Part shown: piece after piece, positions 21,471 through 29,977 of the stretch
How the letters are laid out: the number at the start of each line of letters is the position of its first letter
Numbering within the stretch: position 1 is the first letter of the stretch
Assembly: GCF_036689815.1 (NCBI RefSeq)
Contig: NZ_JBAHUR010000001.1
Location: forward strand, 248,001 to 312,000
Source of the DNA: Magnetovibrio sp. PR-2
GTDB taxonomy: Bacteria > Pseudomonadota > Alphaproteobacteria > Rhodospirillales > Magnetovibrionaceae
DNA length: 64,000 nucleotides
Direction: 5' to 3'
Translations under genes and position numbers: made by a program
The notes under the pieces: model-generated
What the model saw: the letters and a program-made list of their open reading frames with translations, nothing else
Told to the model about the DNA's origin: nothing
Databases searched by the model: none

Positions 21471-22925
21471 TTATTTCTTTGGCGCAGGCATCACCGGAAC
21501 AACCGGCTGGGAGGCTGGCTTTTGCGGCTGTGTTTGTGTGACGGCGGGGTGGGTGAAGGTGAAGGTTGGTGTGGCTTCCCCACCGCTTCCACCGACGGGT
21601 CCGGCGACGGCTGCTTTGCATGGTGCGGACGCTTTGTCTTTGCTCACGTTCAACCAAATTCCCCGATAACCGATGGCGATGGGCCGCGCGAAGGAGCGGC
21701 GCATGCCAACTTGGCCGGAACTTGCGGAGGTAATCTGCAAACCGGCACCGGGAGACGTGCGCGCCATAATCGTGCTCAAGTGCGTGTTCGCCGTTTCGAT
21801 CTGCGAGAGGATATCTAGGTTGCCAGGGTGTTGGGGGGCTTGCTCTTGCTCTTGCCCTGGCGCGGGGTCTTGAGCTGCTTGTGAACCTGTGCCCGCCCCG
21901 CCATCAGCGCCACCATCCGCCCCGCCATCCGGTGCGGGTTGGGGGGCGGGCTCTGGTTCTGCTTCTGGTGCTGGTGCTGGTGCAGTTTCGGGCTGCTTGA
22001 AGATGCGCGGATCGATGACGCTGAGATCCAGACCCAGGGCATTGGTTGTGTCCAGGTTGACAGAAATGTCGATGGATCGGGTATAGAACACTTCCGTGAC
22101 ACCGATCATCCACAATCCGTCAGACTTGTTTTTCACGTCACCATTTTCGCTTAGGGACATTTTGCGGTTCATGGGGAGCTTGGTTTTGTCGTCTGGATTG
22201 TCAAGAACCCGGCCTTCGTCCACCAGCATGGGCATGCGACCCTTAAGGGCTTCGCAGAGTTCGATGCTTTTGTTGGTGAGTGTTGGGAACGTGTTCAACA
22301 AAGGCAAGCTTAAGGATTCTGCGACGGGTATTTTGAGGGTCACGCTTTTGGTGCGCGAAAACAAACTGCCCAATTGACCCGTGAAGGCTTCCGTCGGGAT
22401 CAGAACTGACAGGTCGCCCTTGTTAATGGTGGTGCTCAAGAAGTCTGGGAAGGCAACCAACCGCAACCGTTTTAAGTCGCGGGCCGCAGGTGAAGTGAAT
22501 ATGTTGCAGTTGTCTGGATTACCGGTGCACGACAGGCTGGCTTGCGGGACCAGGGCTGGTGGCGGGTTGGCGTTTTCTTCGGCGCCCGCCGGAAGAGAGA
22601 CGGAAGCCCCGGTGGATAAGGGATAGCTGCTGCGGTTGGTGTAATAGTTTTTCAGTTCGGTGTTCAGGTTTGCATGTGCGCCAAGCAAGCTGATGGGCAT
22701 ATAGCCTTTCTCAGCAATGATCTGCTGCGCGGTTTGAGGCGGTTCCGTGATGTAAATGTCGCCAACTTGAAAGTCTTCGCGCGGTGGAAACACAACATTA
22801 ACCTGAAGTTCGCGGATTTGTTTAAACCACTCTTTGGAAACAAACCCCGGTTCGTTGACTGTGTTGTGTAGGCAGGCGCTGAGCGTGCTTGCGCACGCAA
22901 TCAGTAAAACGAGTTTCGGTCGCAT
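21471..22925 (-). CDS. Putative lipoprotein with Pro/Glu and Gly-Ala-Asp repeat linker
   Basis: 484 aa. The ATG at 22925 has GGGAGGAA about 8 nt upstream and gives a lipoprotein signal peptide with lipobox LSAC (Cys18), so it should be anchored in a membrane on the periplasmic side. A longer frame back to 23159 lacks these features. The body (about residues 30-330) is not recognised. A linker near 350-400 is rich in Pro, Glu and Ala and then GGAD-type repeats. The C-terminal part is again Pro/Thr-rich and ends in lysines. It is divergent from a second lipoprotein gene; the two share a 213-bp promoter region. Confidence 0.75.
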   Translation of the reverse strand: MRPKLVLLIACASTLSACLHNTVNEPGFVSKEWFKQIRELQVNVVFPPREDFQVGDIYITEPPQTAQQIIAEKGYMPISLLGAHANLNTELKNYYTNRSSYPLSTGASVSLPAGAEENANPPPALVPQASLSCTGNPDNCNIFTSPAARDLKRLRLVAFPDFLSTTINKGDLSVLIPTEAFTGQLGSLFSRTKSVTLKIPVAESLSLPLLNTFPTLTNKSIELCEALKGRMPMLVDEGRVLDNPDDKTKLPMNRKMSLSENGDVKNKSDGLWMIGVTEVFYTRSIDISVNLDTTNALGLDLSVIDPRIFKQPETAPAPAPEAEPEPAPQPAPDGGADGGADGGAGTGSQAAQDPAPGQEQEQAPQHPGNLDILSQIETANTHLSTIMARTSPGAGLQITSASSGQVGMRRSFARPIAIGYRGIWLNVSKDKASAPCKAAVAGPVGGSGGEATPTFTFTHPAVTQTQPQKPASQPVVPVMPAPKK

Positions 22926-23138
22926 TGAACCAATTCCTCCCTTGGGTTGGCACGTCCCTCTAGATAGTCCTACAAACCATATCGCAACTTTTAATTGCTG
23001 TACACTTGCGCGTGTTATAGATATTAATGCTCGTTGAACATGTATCAAAATAGTAAATGTGATCCAGTGTTCACAATCTGCGGGTGAGTTGCGTCTTGTA
23101 TTGAGGTTGAAAATGCAATGACACAAGGAGCGAAGCAA

Positions 23139-23702
23139 ATGGCCCAAGGAAAGGTGCACATTCGGATACGAGGGGGTCTCGCATCCCTGACGGCGGTATT
23201 GATTTTAAGCGCGTGCGCGGCCACGGGATGGGTGTCGCCCTATGATGCGACCATCGACAAAGGCATTACACAGTATGCTGTGGATTTGCAAGAACACATG
23301 GTGTTGCAGGTCTTGCAAAAACAACAACCCGGATACGTCTACAAACAAGACCTGCCGTTTTTCGCTAAGCAACAAGCCACCTTGGGTGGGTTGATTATGC
23401 GCGCTGAAACGTCTGACCCGGGCAAGGGCTGTGCCTTGTCAGACGCTGCGGTGTCCACCTTCGGGGACAAATTACCCAGCGCCTTGGGCGCGGCCATGAA
23501 GAACTACAATCCCAAGGGGGATGGCTGTAGCGTGATTTTGTTGAAAAATGTGCGCGCGCAATTGGATCAAATTGCGCTGTTGGAAAAAACCATGAAGGGC
23601 CTGAACCAGGCGGCGGCGACGGATGCAGTTAAAATTTCCAACCAAGCCGTTCGCGCGGTTTTGTCTTTGGAAGCTTTGAAGAAAAAAGGACTTAAGAAAT
23701 GA
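23139..23702 (+). CDS. Putative lipoprotein of unknown function
   Basis: 187 aa. AAGGAG at 23123-23128 precedes the ATG at 23139 by 10 nt; an upstream ATG at 23118 is less well placed. The signal peptide ends in the lipobox LSAC, so the protein is probably lipid-anchored. The mature part is mostly helical (VLQVLQKQQ, a stretch around QLDQIALLEKTMKG) with two cysteines (GCALS, GCSV) that could form a disulfide. The stop overlaps the start of the next gene by 4 bp (ATGA), so the two are translated together. I do not recognise the family. Confidence 0.75.
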   Translation: MAQGKVHIRIRGGLASLTAVLILSACAATGWVSPYDATIDKGITQYAVDLQEHMVLQVLQKQQPGYVYKQDLPFFAKQQATLGGLIMRAETSDPGKGCALSDAAVSTFGDKLPSALGAAMKNYNPKGDGCSVILLKNVRAQLDQIALLEKTMKGLNQAAATDAVKISNQAVRAVLSLEALKKKGLKK

Positions 23703-24043
23703 AGGTATCGGTCGAAGACGTCTTTTTCTCCATGATGGATGCGGGGGCATCCTCGTTTGGCGACAACTGGCCGGAGGTCGCCACGTATGCCGAAACCGAG
23801 TTTAAAAAAATGGCACAGCAAATCTCCGACATCGCCAACAACGTGACCGCCAACGCCAAGGACCCGGCGCAGGGTTATGACGCCCAAGCGGGAAAAATCC
23901 TCATGGATATGCAGCGCATCTCCACCATCAGCGTGTTGGTCGCCATGTCGGCCATGACCATGATTATGGTGGAACAAGCCGTCAATGCCATGTTGGACGC
24001 CGTTAAAGGGGCCGTCGGTGGGGTGCTGACGACGATTTTATAA
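23699..24043 (+). CDS. Small protein with hydrophobic C-terminal half, unknown function
   Basis: A 114-aa protein whose ATG overlaps the stop of the preceding lipoprotein gene. The first 65 residues are a mixed helical domain (VEDVFFSMMDAGASSFGDNW, EFKKMAQQISDIANN). The last 45 are rich in Met, Ala, Val and Ile (ISVLVAMSAMTMIMVEQAV, AVGGVLTTIL), with no signal peptide. The tail looks membrane-associated or aggregating, perhaps docking to the lipoprotein partner; that is inference. No family was recognised. Confidence 0.7.
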   Translation: MKVSVEDVFFSMMDAGASSFGDNWPEVATYAETEFKKMAQQISDIANNVTANAKDPAQGYDAQAGKILMDMQRISTISVLVAMSAMTMIMVEQAVNAMLDAVKGAVGGVLTTIL

Positions 24044-24082
24044 CCCGCAGAAGGCTTGCACTTGCACGCTGAGCTGAGTAGG

Positions 24083-24105
24083 GTAAACAAAAGTTTACTC
24101 ATTTA
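24083..24105. promoter_or_regulatory. TetR operator-like palindrome, site 1
   Basis: GTAAAC-AAAA-GTTTAC is a perfect inverted repeat, extending rightward as GTTTACTCATTTA. It lies 11 bp before the TetR start at 24116. A matching GTTTACTTATTTA occurs at 24786-24798, so both are likely targets of the TetR protein. Confidence 0.65.
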
Positions 24106-24115
24106 GGGGATAAGA

Positions 24116-24679
24116 ATGCGCTCCGGGGAAAAGACCAAGGCGAATATCAAGCGTGCGGCCTTGGCGTTGTTTGTCGAAAAAGGTGTGGACGGTTGCGGCA
24201 TGCGCGACATTGCCAAGGCTTCGGACATTACCGAAGGGGCCATATACCGCCATTTTTCCGGCAAAGAAGACCTGGTCTGGCGCCTGTTCGCCGACAACTT
24301 CGAACATTTCGCGGGTGAGCTCGACGCGCTGCAAGCCCAAGAATCCTCCACGGCGGCGAAAATCGAAGCCATGGTCCAAGGCTTCTGCCGTTTCTATGAC
24401 GAAGACGAAACCTTGTTTCGGTTCCTCTTGTTGGTGCAGCACGGTCAACTCGACAAAGTCACCGATGACATGGCCAGCCCGATTTCTGTTGTGATGGGTG
24501 TTCTTCAAGCGGGAATTGACCAGGGCGAAACCCTGCCCGACCCGACCGAAGGTACGGCTTGGGTCATGGGCATTGTGCTGCAAACCGCCACGTTTAAAAT
24601 TTATGGACGGTTGAGCGGCCCCTTGTCGGCACGCGCATCATCTCTGGCCGGCGCCTGTCTCGACGCGTTGGGCATCTAA
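24116..24679 (+). CDS. TetR family transcriptional regulator
   Basis: A 187-aa regulator with an N-terminal TetR helix-turn-helix (residues about 8-55: MRDIAKASDITEGAIYRHFSGKEDL) and a helical ligand domain. The ribosome site AGGGGA precedes the ATG at 24116. A perfect GTAAAC-N4-GTTTAC palindrome lies directly upstream, and a near-identical half-site overlaps a -10 box downstream at 24781-24798. Auto-repression and control of the promoter towards 24854 and the PBP gene are therefore plausible. The ligand is unknown. Confidence 0.88.
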   Translation: MRSGEKTKANIKRAALALFVEKGVDGCGMRDIAKASDITEGAIYRHFSGKEDLVWRLFADNFEHFAGELDALQAQESSTAAKIEAMVQGFCRFYDEDETLFRFLLLVQHGQLDKVTDDMASPISVVMGVLQAGIDQGETLPDPTEGTAWVMGIVLQTATFKIYGRLSGPLSARASSLAGACLDALGI

Positions 24680-24709
24680 ACGCCTGACCTCAAAATATCC
24701 GACAGATCG

Positions 24710-24738
24710 ACACTTCATGCCATCATGAGGTGTGTGTT
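24710..24738 (+). terminator. Possible terminator of the TetR gene
   Basis: A 10-bp stem with one G-T pair (24710-24719 with 24724-24733) and a CCAT tetraloop. The T-run after it is poor, so the call is tentative. Confidence 0.4.
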
Positions 24739-24775
24739 TGCGCGTGCCCTTGACGATGAGGAGATACGCTCTTCA

Positions 24776-24798
24776 TATAATAAACGTTTACTTATTTA
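24776..24798 (+). promoter_or_regulatory. -10 box overlapped by TetR operator-like site 2
   Basis: TATAAT at 24776-24781 runs into TAAACGTTTACTTATTTA. The right part matches site 1 upstream of the TetR gene in 12 of 13 bases. A TTGACG at 24750-24755 is present, but its 20-bp spacing is too long for a good -35. The overlap with the -10 is the usual position for a repressor. Confidence 0.5.
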
Positions 24799-24853
24799 TG
24801 AGGTGCTGTCGCCTCTTTGATCTGAAGTCATCCGTGAGATGAGGTGGATATAA

Positions 24854-25222
24854 GGGGGCTTAAGATGGACGCGTTTGGCTGTAGGGCTGTTGATGTTCGC
24901 CTATGTGAATTTGAGTGTGCGTCAGCGGTTTCATGGCTCGGCCCTGTTCCAAGGCCCAAGTGTGGACGCGGAAATTTATGCGTATTCTGTGGCGTGGTTG
25001 GTTTTTGCCGGGGCAATGATGGGGTATGGATTGCAGCGCATTTTGCCGGTGTTGAGCAAAGTGGCGTTGGGGCTGTTGGGCGTCACCGCCATAAAAGTGT
25101 TCTTGTTTGACGTGGAAACGTTGAATTTGCTCTATCGCGCGCTGTTGTTCTTGGCGCTGGGCGGATCGTTAATCGCCTTGGGATTTGTCTATCAGCGCAT
25201 GGTTCGCCAGGAACAAGCGTGA
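24854..25222 (+). pseudogene. 3' remnant of a DUF2339 membrane protein gene
   Basis: The open frame gives about 120 residues with four hydrophobic segments (LAVGLLMFAYVNL, YAYSVAWLVFAGAMMGYGL, ALGLLGVTAIKVFLFDV, LLYRALLFLALGGSLIALGF). The pattern LSVRQRFHG, VDAEIYAYSVAWL, KVFLFDVETLNLLYRALLF and YQRMVR matches, from memory, the very C-terminus of the large (about 900-residue) DUF2339 multi-pass proteins. There is no room upstream for the rest: the TetR gene ends at 24679 and the frame is closed by TAA at 24851. It could start at TTG 24875 with no clear ribosome site. I call it a 5'-deleted remnant; a genuine short membrane protein is the alternative. Confidence 0.6.
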
Positions 25223-25276
25223 AATTCGTGCAGAAATTTATGGCCTGTTAAGTGTGTATGGCGCATATAAACAGCC

Positions 25277-27226
25277 ATGAGCGGACAAAAGAAAAAAGAT
25301 GCCAAGTTCTTCGAAGATGGCGAACGCCCTTCAGGCCCACGGTGGAAACGCTTGGCCTATTGGGGGGCGGTGGCCTTGGTTTGGGGCATCGTTTTCACGG
25401 CGGTGGGCGCGGTTTATATCGCGTGGGACTTGCCCGATGTGGACGAAGCCATAGCGGCCACGCGCAAACCCAACATCCGCATCGTGACCCGTTCGGGTGT
25501 GGAACTGGCCCGGCGCGGTGATCGGTATGGTGAGCCGGTATTGTTGGAAGACGTGCCGCCCGAGCTTCCCCACGCGATTTTATCGACCGAGGACCGACGT
25601 TTTTACGATCACTTCGGCATTGACCCCATCGGCATCGCACGCGCCATGTGGGTGAACATCAAGGCGGGCGGCATTCGCCAAGGGGGCTCGACCCTGACCC
25701 AACAAGCGGCGAAAAACTTGTTTTTGACGCCCAAGCGCACCATTAAACGCAAACTTCAGGAAGTCGTGCTGTCGCTCTGGTTGGAAGCGAAATTTACTAA
25801 GGACGAAATCCTCACGATTTATTTGAACCGGGTCTATTTCGGTCAAGGCACATACGGCGTGGACGCGGCGGCCCGGTTCTATTTCAAGGTGCCCGCGACG
25901 CGGCTCACGCCTTATCAGTCGGCACTGTTGGCGGGGATGCTCAAAGGTCCCAACAAGTACAATCCCATGTTGAAACCGAAGCTGTCGAAACAGCGCACCG
26001 CCGTGGTGTTGTCCAACATGGTGGCGGCGGGCTATTTGTCCGCAGAGGACCGCAAACGCATCCAGCCGCCCAAAACCTGGTGGACTTATAAACGCAAACG
26101 CAGCCAACCCATGGCGCATTATTTTGTCGACTGGGTGTTGGACCAAGCGGGCGATTATGTGACGTTGGACCGGGATGTGAACATTATCGTTACCATCGAT
26201 CACCGCATGCAGCGCGCGGCGGAACGGCTGGTGAAAAAACTCATGGCGAAGGGCGGTCATGCTGCCCAGCGCGATGTGTCGCAAGTGGCCTTGGTGGCGC
26301 TGTCGCCGGACGGCGCGGTGAAAGCCATGATTGGTGGGGCAAATTATAAAACGTCAAAATTCAACCGTGCGGTTCAGGCCAAGCGCCAACCGGGCTCGGC
26401 CTTTAAGCCTGTGGTGTTTTTGGCGGGCTTTGATGCGGGTCTGGCGCCAGACAGTCGCATGACGGACGAGCCCATCACCATTGACGGCTGGTCGCCGAAG
26501 AACTTCAAGCAGGAATTTTTGGGCTCTATGAGCTTAAGCGAAGCCATGGCGCGCTCCATCAACACCGTCGCGGTGAAAGTATCGGAAAAGGCCGGGCGCG
26601 AGCATGTCGAAGCCACGGCACGCCAATTGGGCATCACCGCAAACCTCACGACCGAGCCCTCTATGGCCTTGGGCGTGAGTGAGCTGAGCGTGTTGGAAAT
26701 GACCGCCGCTTACGGCCCGTTCGCCACGGGTGGATTTGGGCTGTGGCCTTATGGCATTTCGGAAATCCAAGACGCCGACGGCACGCCTATTTATGTGCGC
26801 AGCGGTGGCGGGCCTGGGCGGGTGATCCCCAAAGGTTATGCGGGGGCAATGAATACCATGCTATCGAGCGTCATTCGCGCCGAGCACGGCACCGGCAAGG
26901 GGGCGCGCATCAAGCGCCCGGCGGCGGGCAAAACGGGCACGTCGCAAGGCTATCGCGACGCCTGGTTCGTGGGCTATACGCCGGACCTCATCACGGGTGT
27001 GTGGATGGGTAACGACAATGGCGCGCCGATGAAGCGGGTCACGGGCGGCGGCTTGCCGGCCCGGCTGTGGCGCGATTTCATGACTCAGGCCTTGGCGAAT
27101 TCTCCCGCACGGCCTTTGCCCGCAGGGCGCGTGACGGACCGCGATGGTGATGAGGGATCCATCAAAAAACAAAACCCGGTGGAAGAATTCATTAAAGGAA
27201 TTTTTGGCTCAATCTTCGGCGACTAA
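25277..27226 (+). CDS. Class A penicillin-binding protein (PBP1A-like glycosyltransferase/transpeptidase)
   Basis: A 649-aa bifunctional peptidoglycan synthase. A short cytoplasmic tail and one membrane segment (residues about 28-48) lead to the GT51 domain with STEDRRFYDHFGID (catalytic Glu) and GGSTLTQQAAKNLF. The transpeptidase domain has the serine motif PGSAFKP (SxxK), the SIN triad (SxN) and GKTGTS. Length is shorter than E. coli PBP1A and closer to the compact alphaproteobacterial form. The last 18 bp overlap the end of the convergent exporter gene. A repressor-controlled promoter about 500 bp upstream could extend to this gene. Confidence 0.95.
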   Translation: MSGQKKKDAKFFEDGERPSGPRWKRLAYWGAVALVWGIVFTAVGAVYIAWDLPDVDEAIAATRKPNIRIVTRSGVELARRGDRYGEPVLLEDVPPELPHAILSTEDRRFYDHFGIDPIGIARAMWVNIKAGGIRQGGSTLTQQAAKNLFLTPKRTIKRKLQEVVLSLWLEAKFTKDEILTIYLNRVYFGQGTYGVDAAARFYFKVPATRLTPYQSALLAGMLKGPNKYNPMLKPKLSKQRTAVVLSNMVAAGYLSAEDRKRIQPPKTWWTYKRKRSQPMAHYFVDWVLDQAGDYVTLDRDVNIIVTIDHRMQRAAERLVKKLMAKGGHAAQRDVSQVALVALSPDGAVKAMIGGANYKTSKFNRAVQAKRQPGSAFKPVVFLAGFDAGLAPDSRMTDEPITIDGWSPKNFKQEFLGSMSLSEAMARSINTVAVKVSEKAGREHVEATARQLGITANLTTEPSMALGVSELSVLEMTAAYGPFATGGFGLWPYGISEIQDADGTPIYVRSGGGPGRVIPKGYAGAMNTMLSSVIRAEHGTGKGARIKRPAAGKTGTSQGYRDAWFVGYTPDLITGVWMGNDNGAPMKRVTGGGLPARLWRDFMTQALANSPARPLPAGRVTDRDGDEGSIKKQNPVEEFIKGIFGSIFGD

Positions 27227-28396
27227 CCGGATCTGGCGCGAATAGATGTAACTGAGTGCGCCGCTAAGCGCGATCACCGCCATGGTCGGCAACGCCGTTC
27301 CATCGTGCACCAAGCCTACAAGCGCGCCCATACCGGCCGCCATACCCATTTGCGTAAAACCCATCAGCGCTGACGCGGCACCCGCCATGTGTGGGAACGG
27401 TCCGATAGACCCGGCCATGGAGTTGGGCATGACAATCCCCACCGAAGCGGAAAAGCCGAACATGGGGATGATGACGGTCCACAAGGCCGGCTGCACGGCT
27501 GTGAGCACCAGACCGATCAAGCCTGCAATGACCCCCAAAAAACTGCCGAACTTCACAACTTCATCGACGGAGTGCGACTTGGCCATACGCGCGCCGACCT
27601 GTGTTCCGATCATGTAACCTATGACAGGTGCTGCAAAGGCAAACCCGAAGGTTTGTGGGGTCAGCCCAAACGTGCCGATCAACACGAAGCTTGCGCCGGA
27701 AATAAACGCAAACAAGCCGCCGAAGCTAAACGCGTTGGTGAGGGTATAGGCGCGAAAATCCGGATGGCGCGCCAAGGACAAGTAGTTTTCGATCATGCGC
27801 CGGGGCGACAAAGCCAGCGGATCGGGCCGGGTGTTGGTTTCGGGCAGGACCGTAACGCTCAGCGCCAGCACGATGGCCCCAAACAGGCCTAAGGCGGCAA
27901 AGTTGGTTTCCCAACCAAAATAGTGTGTCAGCTGCCCCCCCAACAAGGGTGCGACCAAGGGGGCCACCGCCATGGCCGTGCCCATGTGCGCCAGCAAACG
28001 TGCGGCGTCTTTGGTTTCGTAAATGTCGCGCACGGCCGCGCGGCCTACGGCTCCGCCCGCGCAGGCCCCGACGGCTTGAAAAAAGCGCGCGGCAATCAAG
28101 GAATTGATGTCGGCGGCGAAATAACATGCGGCGGAGGCGAAGACAAACACACTGGCTCCGCCGATCAACACCGGGCGGCGGCCATAGCGGTCCGACAGCG
28201 GCCCCAAAATCAATTGCGCGCCCGCAAACCCGACCAAGTAAAAGCTTAGGGTCAGCTGGACCGCCGCCGTACTTGCCCCGAACGCTTCGCCGATGGCGGG
28301 CAGGGCGGGCAAATACATGTCCGTCGAAATCGGTGCAATGGCCACCAAAGCGGTGAGCAACGCCGACATCTGCAAGGAGCGGGGGTTCAGACGCAT
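27209..28396 (-). CDS. Bcr/CflA family multidrug efflux transporter (MFS)
   Basis: A 395-aa, 12-helix major facilitator drug:H+ antiporter of the inner membrane. The family signature near the first helix is clear (ISTDMYLPALPAIGEAFG), the loop 2-3 motif A is GPLSDRYGRRPV, and RFFQAVGACAGGAVGRAAVRD follows. Substrates cannot be predicted from sequence. The 3' end overlaps the PBP gene by 18 bp, tail to tail. hldE ends 50 bp upstream on the same strand. Confidence 0.9.
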   Translation of the reverse strand: MRLNPRSLQMSALLTALVAIAPISTDMYLPALPAIGEAFGASTAAVQLTLSFYLVGFAGAQLILGPLSDRYGRRPVLIGGASVFVFASAACYFAADINSLIAARFFQAVGACAGGAVGRAAVRDIYETKDAARLLAHMGTAMAVAPLVAPLLGGQLTHYFGWETNFAALGLFGAIVLALSVTVLPETNTRPDPLALSPRRMIENYLSLARHPDFRAYTLTNAFSFGGLFAFISGASFVLIGTFGLTPQTFGFAFAAPVIGYMIGTQVGARMAKSHSVDEVVKFGSFLGVIAGLIGLVLTAVQPALWTVIIPMFGFSASVGIVMPNSMAGSIGPFPHMAGAASALMGFTQMGMAAGMGALVGLVHDGTALPTMAVIALSGALSYIYSRQIRLVAED

Positions 28397-28446
28397 GGAC
28401 CGCGTCTCCTAAAAACAAGAAACCTGGGGGATGACAGAAGGTGGGC

Positions 28447-29901
28447 TTATTGCGCCATTTTGGCAATGGTGTTGGTGGTGCTTTGTCCGTCCACCAAGTC
28501 TGCCAAGACGACTTTACCGCCATAGCTGTGTACGATGTCAGCGCCGACCACGGTTTCGATGGTGTAGTCCGCGCCCTTGACCAAGACGTCGGGTTTCAGT
28601 GTCTCGATCAAAGTGATGGGTGTTTGATCGCTGAACAAAACAATCATGTCCACCACCGAAAGTGCGCCCAACACCGCTGCGCGGGCGGCTTCGGTTTGCA
28701 CGGGGCGGGTTTCGCCTTTGAGCATGCGCACCGAACTGTCGGAATTCAACCCCACCACCAGCTTGTCGCACGCGCCGCGCGCTTGGGTCAGAAGCGAGAT
28801 ATGACCCGGATGCAACAAATCGAAGCAGCCATTGGTAAAGCCCACAGCGTGACCTTGGGCGCGCCAGCGATCGCGCACATCTTCGGCGTCGCCCAAATCC
28901 AACAATTTGGCTTCGGCTTTGTTGATGTCTTGTTGATGCAGGGCGCGCAACAGGTCTTGTGTGCTTACGGTCGCGGTGCCGACTTTGGCGACGACGATGC
29001 CTGCGGCCACATTGGCCAGTCGGGCAGCGTCGACCATGTCGGCCCCGGCGGCTAAGGCTAGGGACAAAGTCGCCACAACCGTATCGCCTGCGCCCGACAC
29101 GTCGAAGACTTCGCGGGCTTGGGCCCCCAAATGATGCGGTGCGTCCAATTGGGCGGATACCAACGTCATGCCTTCACCACTGCGGGTGGCGAGCACGCCG
29201 CCGATGGCGCACGTTTCGATCAAGTGGTTGCACGCCGAAATGACGTCTGCGTCGGTGTCCACGGCCATGTTGGTGGCGTCTTTGAGCTCTTTTTTGTTGG
29301 GCGTGATCAGGTCCGCGCCGGTGTAGCGGGTGTAGTCGCTGCCTTTGGGATCGACAATCACACGAACGCCTTGGGCTTTGGCGGCTTGAATGATGTGCGC
29401 GATGGCCGCATCGCTTAACATGCCTTTGCCGTAATCAGACAGAACCACCGCGCCGATGCCGTCTTCGATGGTGGCGGTGGCGTTTAACAGCTGGACTTCC
29501 AAGTCGTCAGACAACGCCCCGGTTTTTTCCGCGTCGGCGCGGATCAGCTGCTGCGTGCCCGCAACAAACCGGGTTTTTAGGGTCGTCGGGCGGTCTGCAT
29601 CGGTGAGTATATGGGGTGTGACGTTGCCCAGTTGTGTCAGCAAATGTTCAACTTCGCGCCCGGCTGTGTCGTTGCCGGCCACAGCCAAAAATCGACCGCC
29701 GCCACCAAGGGCTGCAATGTTGGAAATCACATTGCCCGCACCGCCCAACATGGCAGTTTCGCGTTCAATGCGCAAAACGGGGATGGGAGCTTCGGGGGAA
29801 ATGCGTTCCACCGCACCCGAGACGTAACGGTCCAGCATCACATCGCCGACGCACAAAATGCGCGCACTGCTCAGACGTTCGATCAAATCGGTGAGGGTCA
29901 T
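28447..29901 (-). CDS. hldE: Bifunctional heptose-7-phosphate kinase / heptose-1-phosphate adenylyltransferase
   Basis: A 484-aa enzyme making ADP-heptose for the LPS core. The N-terminal ribokinase-like domain (about 1-320) has VGDVMLDRYV, GGAGNVISNIAALGG and the catalytic motif DVSGAGDTVVATL. The C-terminal cytidylyltransferase-like domain begins at VGFTNGCFDLLHPGHI (HxGH motif) and ends with KGADYTIETVVGAD. The kinase-then-transferase order is that of HldE/RfaE. The presence of kdsB elsewhere in the window agrees with an LPS-bearing cell. Confidence 0.95.
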   Translation of the reverse strand: MTLTDLIERLSSARILCVGDVMLDRYVSGAVERISPEAPIPVLRIERETAMLGGAGNVISNIAALGGGGRFLAVAGNDTAGREVEHLLTQLGNVTPHILTDADRPTTLKTRFVAGTQQLIRADAEKTGALSDDLEVQLLNATATIEDGIGAVVLSDYGKGMLSDAAIAHIIQAAKAQGVRVIVDPKGSDYTRYTGADLITPNKKELKDATNMAVDTDADVISACNHLIETCAIGGVLATRSGEGMTLVSAQLDAPHHLGAQAREVFDVSGAGDTVVATLSLALAAGADMVDAARLANVAAGIVVAKVGTATVSTQDLLRALHQQDINKAEAKLLDLGDAEDVRDRWRAQGHAVGFTNGCFDLLHPGHISLLTQARGACDKLVVGLNSDSSVRMLKGETRPVQTEAARAAVLGALSVVDMIVLFSDQTPITLIETLKPDVLVKGADYTIETVVGADIVHSYGGKVVLADLVDGQSTTNTIAKMAQ

Positions 29902-29977
29902 GTCGCTGTTCCGGGCTAAAGAATGGGTTTTACGACTTTTAATGGGCTTTGGCAGGGTGCGTCAATCAAAGCCTTGA

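Noticed and set aside
22926-23159. Upstream extension of the 484-aa lipoprotein
   Set aside because: The lipoprotein signal peptide and a strong ribosome site begin at 22925; the extension would disrupt export.
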